NCBI GenBank assembly: GCA_025363575.1 | Contig: JANYDM010000055.1 | Coordinates: 1-44,606 of the forward strand | Direction of reading: 5' to 3' | DNA: 44,606 nt | DNA from: Betaproteobacteria bacterium | Lineage (GTDB): Bacteria; Pseudomonadota; Gammaproteobacteria; Burkholderiales; SG8-41 | Shown here: one piece after another, positions 1 to 6,892 of the stretch | How the letters are laid out: every line of letters starts with the position of its first letter | Numbering within the stretch: position 1 is the first letter of the stretch | Translations under genes and position numbers: made by a program | Notes under the pieces: generated by a model | Database searches by the model: none | What the model saw: only the letters and a program-made list of their open reading frames with translations | Told to the model about the DNA's origin: nothing

Positions 1-731
1 GCTTTGCCCGAAGCCAGAAAAGCCACGAGGTTGGCCAGTTCTTTCGGTTCGCCGATGCGGCCGAGAGCCGTTTCCTCAGCGCGTTGCTGTAGTGCTTTCT
101 CGAGCGGCATGCCCAGTTCTTTCGCGCGCGCCGTGACATTGGCCAGCATGCGCTCGCTCAAGAGCGATCCCGGACAGACATTGTTGACGAGTATGCCGTC
201 GCGGCCGACTTCGTCGGCGAGGCTCTTGGCGAATGCGATGACACCCATGCGCGTCGCGCCCGACAACGCGAGGTTCGGAATCGGCTGGTAGACGGTGCTC
301 GCCAGTATATTGATGATGCGGCCGCCGCCGCGCTTTTTCAGGTGCGGCAGCGCCTCGCGCGACATGCGCGCGAAGTAGAGCAGCGAGCGCTGTACGGCGG
401 TCGCCCACTGCTCTTCGGTGGCGGTGACGGATTTCGCGAGCGGCGGGCCGCCGGAATTGTTGACGAGTATGTCGATGCCGCCGTACTGCTTGACCGCTGC
501 CGCGATCAGTGCCTGGATTGTCTCGTTCTTCTCGAGGTCGCCGGCGAACGCGTAAACATCGGCGCCGGTCTTCCCGCGTATCTGCTGCGCCGCGGCTTCG
601 AGATCGGCCTTGGTGCGGCTGCACATGACGACCCGCGCACCTTCGCCTGCCAGCACTTCCGCGCACGCGCGGCCGAGCCCCTTGCTCGCGCCGCCGACAA
701 TCGCTACTTTGCCTTTCAGTTCCAGATCCAT
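1..731 (-). CDS. SDR family oxidoreductase, 3' end outside window
   Basis: About 243 residues are visible, and the C-terminus runs off the left edge. The start at 731 is chosen because GAGGAG lies six bases upstream. The Rossmann nucleotide-binding motif GGASKGLG is near residue 14, and the NNSGG motif (NNAG equivalent) follows the fourth strand. A serine (S145) sits at the usual catalytic serine position in ILASTVY. The usual YxxxK pair is absent: the aligned residues are S157 and R161 in the segment LSGATR. A subgroup of SDR proteins is known to carry this kind of replacement, so classical dehydrogenase chemistry is doubtful. The gene is preceded by a long inverted repeat. Membership in the SDR fold is secure, the substrate is unknown. 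Confidence 0.9.
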   Translation of the reverse strand, partial: MDLELKGKVAIVGGASKGLGRACAEVLAGEGARVVMCSRTKADLEAAAQQIRGKTGADVYAFAGDLEKNETIQALIAAAVKQYGGIDILVNNSGGPPLAKSVTATEEQWATAVQRSLLYFARMSREALPHLKKRGGGRIINILASTVYQPIPNLALSGATRMGVIAFAKSLADEVGRDGILVNNVCPGSLLSERMLANVTARAKELGMPLEKALQQRAEETALGRIGEPKELANLVAFLASGK

Positions 732-743
732 AGACTCTCCTCA

Positions 744-795
744 AGAGTGCCTAACATAGTGAAACGCACACGTGTTTCACTATGTTAGGCACTCT
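744..795. promoter_or_regulatory. Perfect 22-bp inverted repeat upstream of SDR gene
   Basis: Left arm 744-765 and right arm 774-795 are exact reverse complements, separated by eight bases (766-773). The inner ends read GTGAAAC and GTTTCAC. The repeat ends 12 bases before the SDR start codon, with the ribosome binding site just after it, and lies 50 bases beyond the stop of the exported protein at 846-2126. There is no T-run on either side, so a simple intrinsic terminator is unlikely. An operator for a dimeric regulator, or a leader hairpin, is inferred. Confidence 0.6.
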
Positions 796-845
796 AAGTC
801 GCAATGTTAACGCAACCGCGCGCGGAATCGGCTGCGGTGATCGCT

Positions 846-2126
846 TCAATCGAGCCGCGCGCGCAAAAAGACCATGTATGAATACGGGGCGCCGCCGTAC
901 GCCGGCGCAAGTGTCGCCGGATAGGAATACGCGCTCACCACGCCGCCCGCGCCGATGCGCACGTGCTGCACTTTGGCAAAATCGTAGACGTAACCCGTGC
1001 TCAGTTTTTTTACGCGGAAAACCTGCCCCGCCAGCGGTGCGCCAGCCGCGAACAGTTCATCCTTGTCAACCATTTCCGCGCGCGCGAACAAGGTATGGCG
1101 TTCGCCAAGGCGCAACGCCGATTCCAGCAAATAAGCGTCTGTGCGATTGCCGGGATCCTTGCTGTTCTGCCCCCATGCGAACGTCGTCTGCCAGCGATAG
1201 TTCCTGATGCTCGTATCGTAGATGGCCGAGACGGTCGTGCGCCGCACGGCGACATTCGGCTCGAGCTGCTCGGGACTGGCCAGCCGGCCATAGCTCAGCT
1301 GGAATGCCCAGTTGGCGGAAGGGTTGTATGAAATCCGCGCCGACGCAGAGTCGAGCGCACGCGTTTCGATGTTCCAGCGACTCTGGTCCGGCTCGCGACC
1401 GTTGAAGACCGATCCTTCCACTTTCAGCCGGCTCCATACCGCGCCCAGCGTGACCACGCCGAAAGTGATGTGAGTGGAATCGAGCCAGTGATGTGTGAGC
1501 GGGGCTTCCGGGTTGTCCGCGCCGGACGCCCTGTGCATGAAAGCCGGCGGACCCAGCGCGGGCTCTCCGGGCAGGCCGATGTAACCGAATGCCGACAGAT
1601 TGTCAGCCAGCGGCCGGCTGTAGCTGGCGGAGAGCTCCATGAAGAAATCGTGCGGGTGCTGGCGGTCGACGAGCATGTTGCGCCCGTCGGCCGACTCGCC
1701 GGTCTGAAATAGCAGCGGATAGCCGCTTTTTCCCATCAGCGGGTCGAGCGACACCATGGCGCGCAATCCCAGCGTGCCCGCGCCGAGCGGCCGTTGCGCC
1801 ATCCCCATCAGCATGCTTTCGCTGAAGGTTTTGGCGTCCCCGCGCGGGCCGCGCTGATTGTCGTACACGGCGTTGGCGTAGCCGTGCAGCATGGTAGTCC
1901 ATCCGCCGTGCATGCCTTGAATGCCAAGCATGGGCGTGGCATCCGGCTGCCAGCTCGTGCCCGATGCGTCGCGCATCATCGAGTACGGGCCGTAAGCGCT
2001 CTGCATGGATGCTTCCGCCGGCGCTTGGCCGGCGGCCTCCTGGTGAACATGATTTTCGTGCTGTGCACGGGCGGGCGCGCATAGCAGCGCGCCCGCGACG
2101 GCGATACATTGCAATTCCCGGTTCAT
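846..2126 (-). CDS. Exported protein, probable outer-membrane beta-barrel
   Basis: This 426-residue protein starts with a signal peptide (hydrophobic stretch ending APARA near residue 21), followed by a His-rich segment (QHENHVHQE). The rest is rich in alternating aromatic and small residues, with many Tyr, Trp and Gly, such as SYSRPL, QLSYGRL and RWQTTFAWG. That pattern fits amphipathic beta strands of a barrel. I do not recognise a named family with certainty. The upstream co-directional gene encodes a small Cys/His-rich exported protein, and such pairs often occur in copper or heavy-metal loci, so metal handling is a possible but unproven role. The start at 2126 is the first Met before the signal peptide. 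Confidence 0.65.
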   Translation of the reverse strand: MNRELQCIAVAGALLCAPARAQHENHVHQEAAGQAPAEASMQSAYGPYSMMRDASGTSWQPDATPMLGIQGMHGGWTTMLHGYANAVYDNQRGPRGDAKTFSESMLMGMAQRPLGAGTLGLRAMVSLDPLMGKSGYPLLFQTGESADGRNMLVDRQHPHDFFMELSASYSRPLADNLSAFGYIGLPGEPALGPPAFMHRASGADNPEAPLTHHWLDSTHITFGVVTLGAVWSRLKVEGSVFNGREPDQSRWNIETRALDSASARISYNPSANWAFQLSYGRLASPEQLEPNVAVRRTTVSAIYDTSIRNYRWQTTFAWGQNSKDPGNRTDAYLLESALRLGERHTLFARAEMVDKDELFAAGAPLAGQVFRVKKLSTGYVYDFAKVQHVRIGAGGVVSAYSYPATLAPAYGGAPYSYMVFLRARLD

Positions 2127-2198
2127 GGCTTCTCCGCCGCGTGAAAGTTACGCAACGCGGCGCCGGCCGCCACCTGCGGCGGCAACGGACTTCCGCGC

Positions 2199-2230
2199 AA
2201 AAAGGTGTTGCCGGCACATCGGCCGGCAAC
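2199..2230 (-). terminator. Probable intrinsic terminator after small Cys/His-rich gene
   Basis: Arms 2222-2230 and 2207-2215 form a perfect 9-bp GC-rich stem with a six-base loop. Read on the minus strand it is followed by ACACC and five T residues (2203-2199). It starts six bases after the stop of the gene at 2236-2610 and lies about 75 bases before the next co-directional gene. The short gap before the T-run is not ideal. Confidence 0.5.
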
Positions 2231-2235
2231 GCTCG

Positions 2236-2610
2236 TCAGGCGGCGGAAATGGGTACGGCCAGCGGGATTTCGGGAATGCGCTGCGGTGCACCGGCAAAAA
2301 TACCGGCCGGCTGCGGCACGCGCACCGGCCACGCCGCGACGGCGACCGGTACGGAAACAAGCGTCGCTGCGCACATCGCGCACAGCGAGCATTTGACGCT
2401 ACCGTGCTCGGCGTGGGCGGAGCGGTGGCAGTCGCTGTCGTCTTGCGCGGCCGCATTGCCGCCAGACATCGCATGGTGATCGCTCCCGGCTTGCTGCGAG
2501 ATCTGCATCGCCGGATCGTCGGCGCATGCGAGCATGCCGGCCATGGCATAGCTTTGGACGGGGAGAACCGCGAGCAGCAACGCGGCGACGGCAAGACGCA
2601 GGCGTGACAT
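2236..2610 (-). CDS. Small exported Cys/His-rich protein
   Basis: The 124-residue product begins MSRLRLAVAALLLAVLP with a signal peptide ending near SYA (residue 22). The start at 2610 is chosen because it directly gives this signal; the reading frame stays open further upstream but overlaps the divergent MATE gene. The mature part contains MLACADD, DCHRSAHAEHG and the cluster CSLCAMC, followed by a short hydrophobic stretch (AATLVSVPVAVAA). It resembles the small periplasmic proteins (some called DUF2946) found beside copper-resistance genes, but I cannot assign the family firmly. The thiol and imidazole content suggests metal binding. It is divergent from the MATE exporter with only 43 bases between the starts. 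Confidence 0.6.
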   Translation of the reverse strand: MSRLRLAVAALLLAVLPVQSYAMAGMLACADDPAMQISQQAGSDHHAMSGGNAAAQDDSDCHRSAHAEHGSVKCSLCAMCAATLVSVPVAVAAWPVRVPQPAGIFAGAPQRIPEIPLAVPISAA

Positions 2611-2653
2611 AGGTGCAATGCTAGCACGGAGAGATTGAAGCGATGTCCTGACG

Positions 2654-4126
2654 ATGTGCATGAGCTTTGCTGCGCGGCCGGCGTCCGTTGTGCCGCATAA
2701 TATGCAGGATGCGACACTTCCGATGACCCCTGTTCCCGCTGCCAGTGCCGGTGCAGCCCATCCGCGCACGCAGCGTATGCTCGCAGGACCGATCGCGCCG
2801 ACACTGCTCAGGCTGGCGGCACCGAACCTGCTCTTGCTGCTGGTGCAGCAGTCGATCGGGTTGATTGAAGTGTATTGGATAGGCCGGCTCGGCACCGACG
2901 CGCAGGCCGGTGTCGCGCTGGTGTTTCCGGCGCTGATGCTCATGCAGATGATGTCCGCGGGCGCGATGGGAGGCGGCATCTCATCGGCGATTGCGCGCGC
3001 TATCGGCGCCAAACGCAATGACGATGCCAACGCGCTCGTGGTTCACGCGCTGATCATCGCGGTCGCTTTTGCGCTCGCATTCAGCGCAATCATGCTCACC
3101 GGCGGTCGCGCGCTGTACACGTTGATGGGCGCGCGCGGCGTTGTTCTCGAGAACGCGCTCACCTATTCCAATCTGCTCTTTGCCGGCATTGTGCTTTTGT
3201 GGGTGTTCAACGCGCTCGCCAGCGTGCTGCGCGGCACCGGCAACATGGCTTTGCCGGCGCTGATCACCGCAGTGGGCGCCGTGCTCGTCATTCCGTTGTC
3301 GCCTTTGCTGATTTTCGGCTGGGGTCCGTTCCCGCGCTGGGGCGTGGCTGGCGGCGCTACGGCCGTGCTGCTGTACTACGCAGGCGCAATTCCATTTCTC
3401 GCGCGCGCGATCTGGTCCGGCAAGAACGTCGTGCGGCCGGTGCTGCGCGCAATTCGCATACGGACCGACCTGCTGCATGAAATTCTGCGTGTCGGCGTGG
3501 TCGCCGCGCTGATCACCGTTACGACCAACCTCACTGTTGCGCTGACCACCGGCATCGTCGGCCGCGCTGGCGCGCAGGCGATCGCCGGTTACGGCATAGG
3601 CTCGCGTCTCGAATATCTGCTGATCCCGCTCGCGTTCAGCCTCGGTGCGCCGCTCGTCGCCATCGTCGGCACGTGCATAGGCGCGGGCGATTACGCGCGA
3701 GCGCGGCGCGCGGCGTGGATAGGTGCTGCCATCTCGGGCGCCGTCGCGGAAACGATAGGCATCGTCGTGGCGTGTTTCCCGGCCGGCTGGATGAGTTTAT
3801 TCAGCGCAGACCCGGTCGTCATCGCGCAGGGCTCGGAATATCTGCGCATCGTCGGGCCGTTCTATGGTTTCTTCGGCGTCGGCATGGTGCTGTACTTCGC
3901 GTCGCAAGGCGCGGGACGCCTCGCGTGGCCGCTGACAGCAGGAATGTTGCGTCTGACGGTGGCCGGCGCAGGGGGTTGGCTGGCTTTCCATTTCACGCAT
4001 GATCTGACGTATGTATTTCTGGCGCTTGGCCTTGCGCTGGCGATGTTCGGCTCGGTCATCTCAGGCGCCGTTGCGCTGGGCGCGTGGAATGCTCCGGAGA
4101 AGGCGGCGGGCCGCGCCGTGCGGTGA
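2654..4126 (+). CDS. MATE family efflux transporter
   Basis: The 490-residue protein has about twelve hydrophobic segments and the typical MATE opening, LAGPIAPTLLRLAAPNLL, around residue 45. The family exports cationic drugs or metabolites across the inner membrane using Na+ or H+ gradients. Two homologous halves are visible: the first runs to about residue 240, and the second begins near the RTDLLHEILRVG loop. The start is uncertain. The ATG at 2654 is given, but those at 2702 and 2723 are equally possible because none has a clear Shine-Dalgarno sequence. It stands alone, divergent from the small exported gene and 72 bases before the peroxiredoxin gene. Confidence 0.88.
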   Translation: MCMSFAARPASVVPHNMQDATLPMTPVPAASAGAAHPRTQRMLAGPIAPTLLRLAAPNLLLLLVQQSIGLIEVYWIGRLGTDAQAGVALVFPALMLMQMMSAGAMGGGISSAIARAIGAKRNDDANALVVHALIIAVAFALAFSAIMLTGGRALYTLMGARGVVLENALTYSNLLFAGIVLLWVFNALASVLRGTGNMALPALITAVGAVLVIPLSPLLIFGWGPFPRWGVAGGATAVLLYYAGAIPFLARAIWSGKNVVRPVLRAIRIRTDLLHEILRVGVVAALITVTTNLTVALTTGIVGRAGAQAIAGYGIGSRLEYLLIPLAFSLGAPLVAIVGTCIGAGDYARARRAAWIGAAISGAVAETIGIVVACFPAGWMSLFSADPVVIAQGSEYLRIVGPFYGFFGVGMVLYFASQGAGRLAWPLTAGMLRLTVAGAGGWLAFHFTHDLTYVFLALGLALAMFGSVISGAVALGAWNAPEKAAGRAVR

Positions 4127-4198
4127 AAAAATCGCAACGTCACGACTTCGGTTATGCTTGCCTGAGTTCGTCGTCACAACCCGTAGAAGGAGAATCGC

Positions 4199-4660
4199 AT
4201 GGCTGCACTTCAGGCAGGAACCGCCGCGCCGGACTTTACTCTGGCGTCGCAGGCGGGCGAGAAAATTACCCTCAGCAGTTTTCGCGGCAAGCGCACGGTC
4301 GTATCGTTTCTGCCGTTCGCCTTCACCGGCGGCTGAAAGAACCAGGTCAGCGGGTTCCGTGAGAACTACGCCCAATTCAAAGCACTCAACGTGGAAATCC
4401 TGCAGATCAGCGCGGACACCGTACCCAGTCTGAAAGTGTGGATGGAACAACTGGGCGGGCTGCCGTTTCCGCTGCTGTCCGATTACTGGCCGCATGGCGC
4501 GGCCGGCAAGGCTTACGGTGTATTCAACGAGGAACGCGGCATGGATGCGCGTTCGGCTTTCGTCGTCGATGCGCAAGGCGTCATCCGTTATTCGCAAGTC
4601 TATGCGCCGGGCACCATCCCGCTAAGCACAGAGTTGCTGGAGCAGTTGCAAAAAATCTAG
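4199..4660 (+). CDS. AhpE-like peroxiredoxin, probable selenoprotein (in-frame TGA at 4334-4336)
   Basis: Reading through one TGA gives a 153-residue protein with normal length for 1-Cys AhpE-like peroxiredoxins, which reduce peroxides in the cytoplasm. The ATG at 4199 has AAGGAG six bases upstream. The TGA is codon 46, exactly the peroxidatic position of PxxxTxxC: P39, T43, then codon 46. The conserved active-site Arg (R118 in GMDARSAF) and the AhpE-like segment LLSDYWPHG are intact after the TGA. No Cys occurs anywhere in the protein, so it would act as a 1-Sec enzyme with an external reductant. A hairpin just downstream could be a SECIS. Selenocysteine insertion is inferred; the alternative is a nonsense mutation. 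A standard caller would report only the fragment starting at 4391. Confidence 0.88.
4353..4367 (+). promoter_or_regulatory. Candidate bacterial SECIS hairpin in peroxiredoxin mRNA
   Basis: GGUUC (4353-4357) pairs with GAACU (4363-4367), including one G-U pair, closing the loop CGUGA. The loop starts 22 nt after the TGA and has G in its second position, which fits the general bacterial SECIS model (short stem, small loop with an early G, roughly 16-37 nt from the UGA). A competing hairpin, GAACC (4339-4343) with GGUUC (4353-4357) around a loop containing AGGUC, is also possible but lies closer to the TGA. Confidence 0.55.
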
Positions 4661-4785
4661 AAGCAACGCAGTGGCGCGCGATGAGGAGCGTATTTTCTTC
4701 GCGCGCCGCCTCAGCTTTTCTTCGTGAATAGTTGGCAGGTTGCGGCCGAAAAATCCCCTGGCCGAGCATTGCTCCGCCGAACTCT

Positions 4786-4803
4786 ATGATAGGCACCTAT
4801 CAT
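4786..4803. repeat. 8-bp inverted repeat between convergent genes
   Basis: ATGATAGG (4786-4793) and CCTATCAT (4796-4803) are perfect reverse complements with a two-base spacer. It lies in the 209-base stretch between the convergent peroxiredoxin and MFS genes. There is no T-run. It may be a regulator site left from a lost gene or a processing hairpin. Nothing else is recognisable in this gap. Confidence 0.4.
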
Positions 4804-4869
4804 GAGCGCAGTTCTCGCGTCCACACCTTCACCCACCTCATTTGCCACCACATCAAGGGTGCGTCATCG

Positions 4870-6117
4870 TTAGCCCGTAATATTGTTGCTCGTATTTTCC
4901 CGCTGTAGCGCAAACAAAGACACTAGTGCCGCGGTGAAAGTAGATCCGCTCGCTGCTGTCAACGCCAGAGATGGCGCGTGACTTTCGACAATCGCGCCAC
5001 CTGCGGCAATGCCCGCGCTGACGCCGACGAGCAGGGAAGTTGCCGCCCAAGTGAAGCTTTCCGCCAGCATGGCGCGCGGCGCAACACCTGCCACCAGCGC
5101 GGATTGAACTGCCAGTACCGGTGCCATGGGCGAACACGCGATGACACAAAACGCTGCCAGCCAGTACAGATCTGACACCGGTATCAGCACGCAGAGGCCC
5201 ACAGCCATTGCGAACTGGGCGACGACATATTGCCGTCGTTGCGGCATGGCCCAGCTGCGACTGCCATAGACCAGCGCGCCGAGTCCGCTGCCGACGCTCA
5301 CTAACGCGAGGATCCAGCCCGCCGCAACCGGCCGGCCCTGCGACGTCGCAAGCGCCGTGATGGCGACTTCCAGCAGTCCGAATGCAATCGAATACAACAG
5401 GGTCGCCAGATATATCGCCAGTAACGAACGGATGCGCAAAGGCCCAAGCAAGCTGCTGCGCGCATGCGTTGCCGGCGCCGTCCATTGGCGTATCAACGGC
5501 GAGCGCATGAATAATGCGCTACCGGCGACTGCGCATCCGGCCGCAAACAACACCGCACCCCCGCGCAGATTTACCGCAACAAAAATTGCGATCAAGGCGG
5601 GACCGGCAACAAATATCGATTCGATCAGAATCGAGTCGAACGAATAAGCCGTCTGCAGTAGCTCGGCATCGGCAAACAGGCGCGGGAACAGCACCCGCAT
5701 GGAAACCGTAATCGGCGGCAGCGTGGCTCCCGCCACCAGCGCACTCAGCGCAAGCCAGCCGAATGCCGCGCCGTTCTTGACCAGCACAACAAGCATGATC
5801 AGAGCGGCCGGATAGACCCACGCGCTCACCAGCAGCATCGGTCCTGGCCCAAGCCGGTCGATCGTGCGCCCGACCAGCGGCGCGGCGACGGCGAGTCCGA
5901 GCACGTAAAGCGAGCTCACGGCACCGGCGGCGGCGAACGAACCGGTACCGTTTTGCACGTACAACAAAATGGAGAGGCCGGCAATTCCCATCGGCAGCCG
6001 GCCGATAATTGATGCCGAAAGCGCAGCGCGCAGCCCCGGTGTGCGCAACAAGCGCCCGTATCTTGCGAAGGAAATCACTGGCGTTGATAGTCTTGGGACG
6101 TTGCAGGCACGGCGCAA
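4870..6117 (-). CDS. MFS transporter
   Basis: The 415-residue protein has about twelve hydrophobic segments. The motif-A-like loop PLVGRTIDRLGPGPML (near residue 80) between segments 2 and 3 marks the major facilitator superfamily. The family moves small molecules across the inner membrane; the substrate is not predictable here, though the general build is that of a drug or metabolite exporter. The start at 6117 is uncertain, and a GTG at codon 14 is an alternative. It is last in a co-directional run with the RIO kinase, FrnE-like and cupin genes, but 160-250 bases separate it from the cupin gene. Confidence 0.85.
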   Translation of the reverse strand: MRRACNVPRLSTPVISFARYGRLLRTPGLRAALSASIIGRLPMGIAGLSILLYVQNGTGSFAAAGAVSSLYVLGLAVAAPLVGRTIDRLGPGPMLLVSAWVYPAALIMLVVLVKNGAAFGWLALSALVAGATLPPITVSMRVLFPRLFADAELLQTAYSFDSILIESIFVAGPALIAIFVAVNLRGGAVLFAAGCAVAGSALFMRSPLIRQWTAPATHARSSLLGPLRIRSLLAIYLATLLYSIAFGLLEVAITALATSQGRPVAAGWILALVSVGSGLGALVYGSRSWAMPQRRQYVVAQFAMAVGLCVLIPVSDLYWLAAFCVIACSPMAPVLAVQSALVAGVAPRAMLAESFTWAATSLLVGVSAGIAAGGAIVESHAPSLALTAASGSTFTAALVSLFALQRENTSNNITG

Positions 6118-6364
6118 ACGCGGAGCATTAACCGGGAGTACCGCACATCATCATTCGTTTTGCTATCAGGCTCCTGATTTTTCCACTCTGTCGCATGGAC
6201 CATCAGAACACCTCGGGGCCTGTCATTAAGAAAAATATTTACGATACTGAAGTGCCCGCAGAGATAGCCGTCCGGAATTTCTAGTTTGCCGGCGGCCAGT
6301 TGGTCGCCGGCTGCGGCACATGCAGAGTCATCAACACTATCGGCGCTCCGCCCGTCGGGAAAAC

Positions 6365-6790
6365 CTAATGCGGAGTATTCGCCGGCACTATGAGCATGTC
6401 GCCGGCAACGACGGCTTGAGAGTTGCCGCCCGCAATCGAGGGACCGCTGAGGTTGTTCGCGTTGGTGCGTTTCTCATCGACGAGTTTGCCGCCGGTTACG
6501 ATGTTGCCGGCGCCCTGGAGCACGACGAACATTTCGGCGTCCTTCTCGTGTACGGCCGCCGGCGCAGTCGCTGGACGGTATTCAAGTTGGGCGCGATAGG
6601 GCGCCATTGACAAAATCGGTGCGGTGACGAGGGGCGCATCGCCCTTCCGGTCCGCTTTTGCCTTGTCGACCAGCCCCATGATTTCCTGATTACTCATGAA
6701 TATCCGCATGGGTGCGGGTTCCGCCGCCTGAGCAATGGCAGAGACGGCAACTGCCGCAAACAAAGTCAAAGAAAAAATTCGATTAAGCAT
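6365..6790 (-). CDS. Exported cupin-domain protein, probably truncated by in-frame TAG
   Basis: The start at 6790 has GAGGA just upstream and gives a signal peptide (MLNRIFSLTLFAAVAVSAIAQA). The mature part carries a cupin barrel: HEKDAEMFVVLQGAGNIVTGG holds the first metal-ligand motif, and GDMLIVPANTPH the second. The frame ends at TAG (6365-6367) directly after PANTPH, where related cupins continue for another strand. Beyond the TAG the same frame reads VFPTGGAPIVLMTLHVPQP and stops at 6281-6283, which looks like the genuine C-terminus. A Trp or Gln codon changed to TAG is likely. The shortened protein may be unstable or still active. The metal and substrate are unknown. Confidence 0.7.
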   Translation of the reverse strand: MLNRIFSLTLFAAVAVSAIAQAAEPAPMRIFMSNQEIMGLVDKAKADRKGDAPLVTAPILSMAPYRAQLEYRPATAPAAVHEKDAEMFVVLQGAGNIVTGGKLVDEKRTNANNLSGPSIAGGNSQAVVAGDMLIVPANTPH

Positions 6791-6892
6791 ACATTCCTCT
6801 TCTGGTGGAAATTCAATCCTGTCGAGACTGTTACATATCAGGGGGCTCACTGATCAATCAGGCGGAGTGCCTGCGCTCCCGCGCATGTCGAA

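Noticed and set aside
4334..4336. Peroxiredoxin TGA as a simple pseudogene mutation
   Set aside because: The flanking frame is intact to its natural end, the stop falls on the one catalytic codon, and a second gene nearby shows the same pattern. A nonsense mutation remains possible but is less likely.
4802..4873. Short open frame after the 4786-4803 inverted repeat
   Set aside because: Only about 23 codons, no ribosome binding site and no recognisable sequence.
6365..6367. Cupin TAG as a pyrrolysine codon
   Set aside because: Pyrrolysine use is known mainly in methylamine enzymes of archaea and a few bacteria. Nothing here supports it, and the position after PANTPH has no reason to need it.
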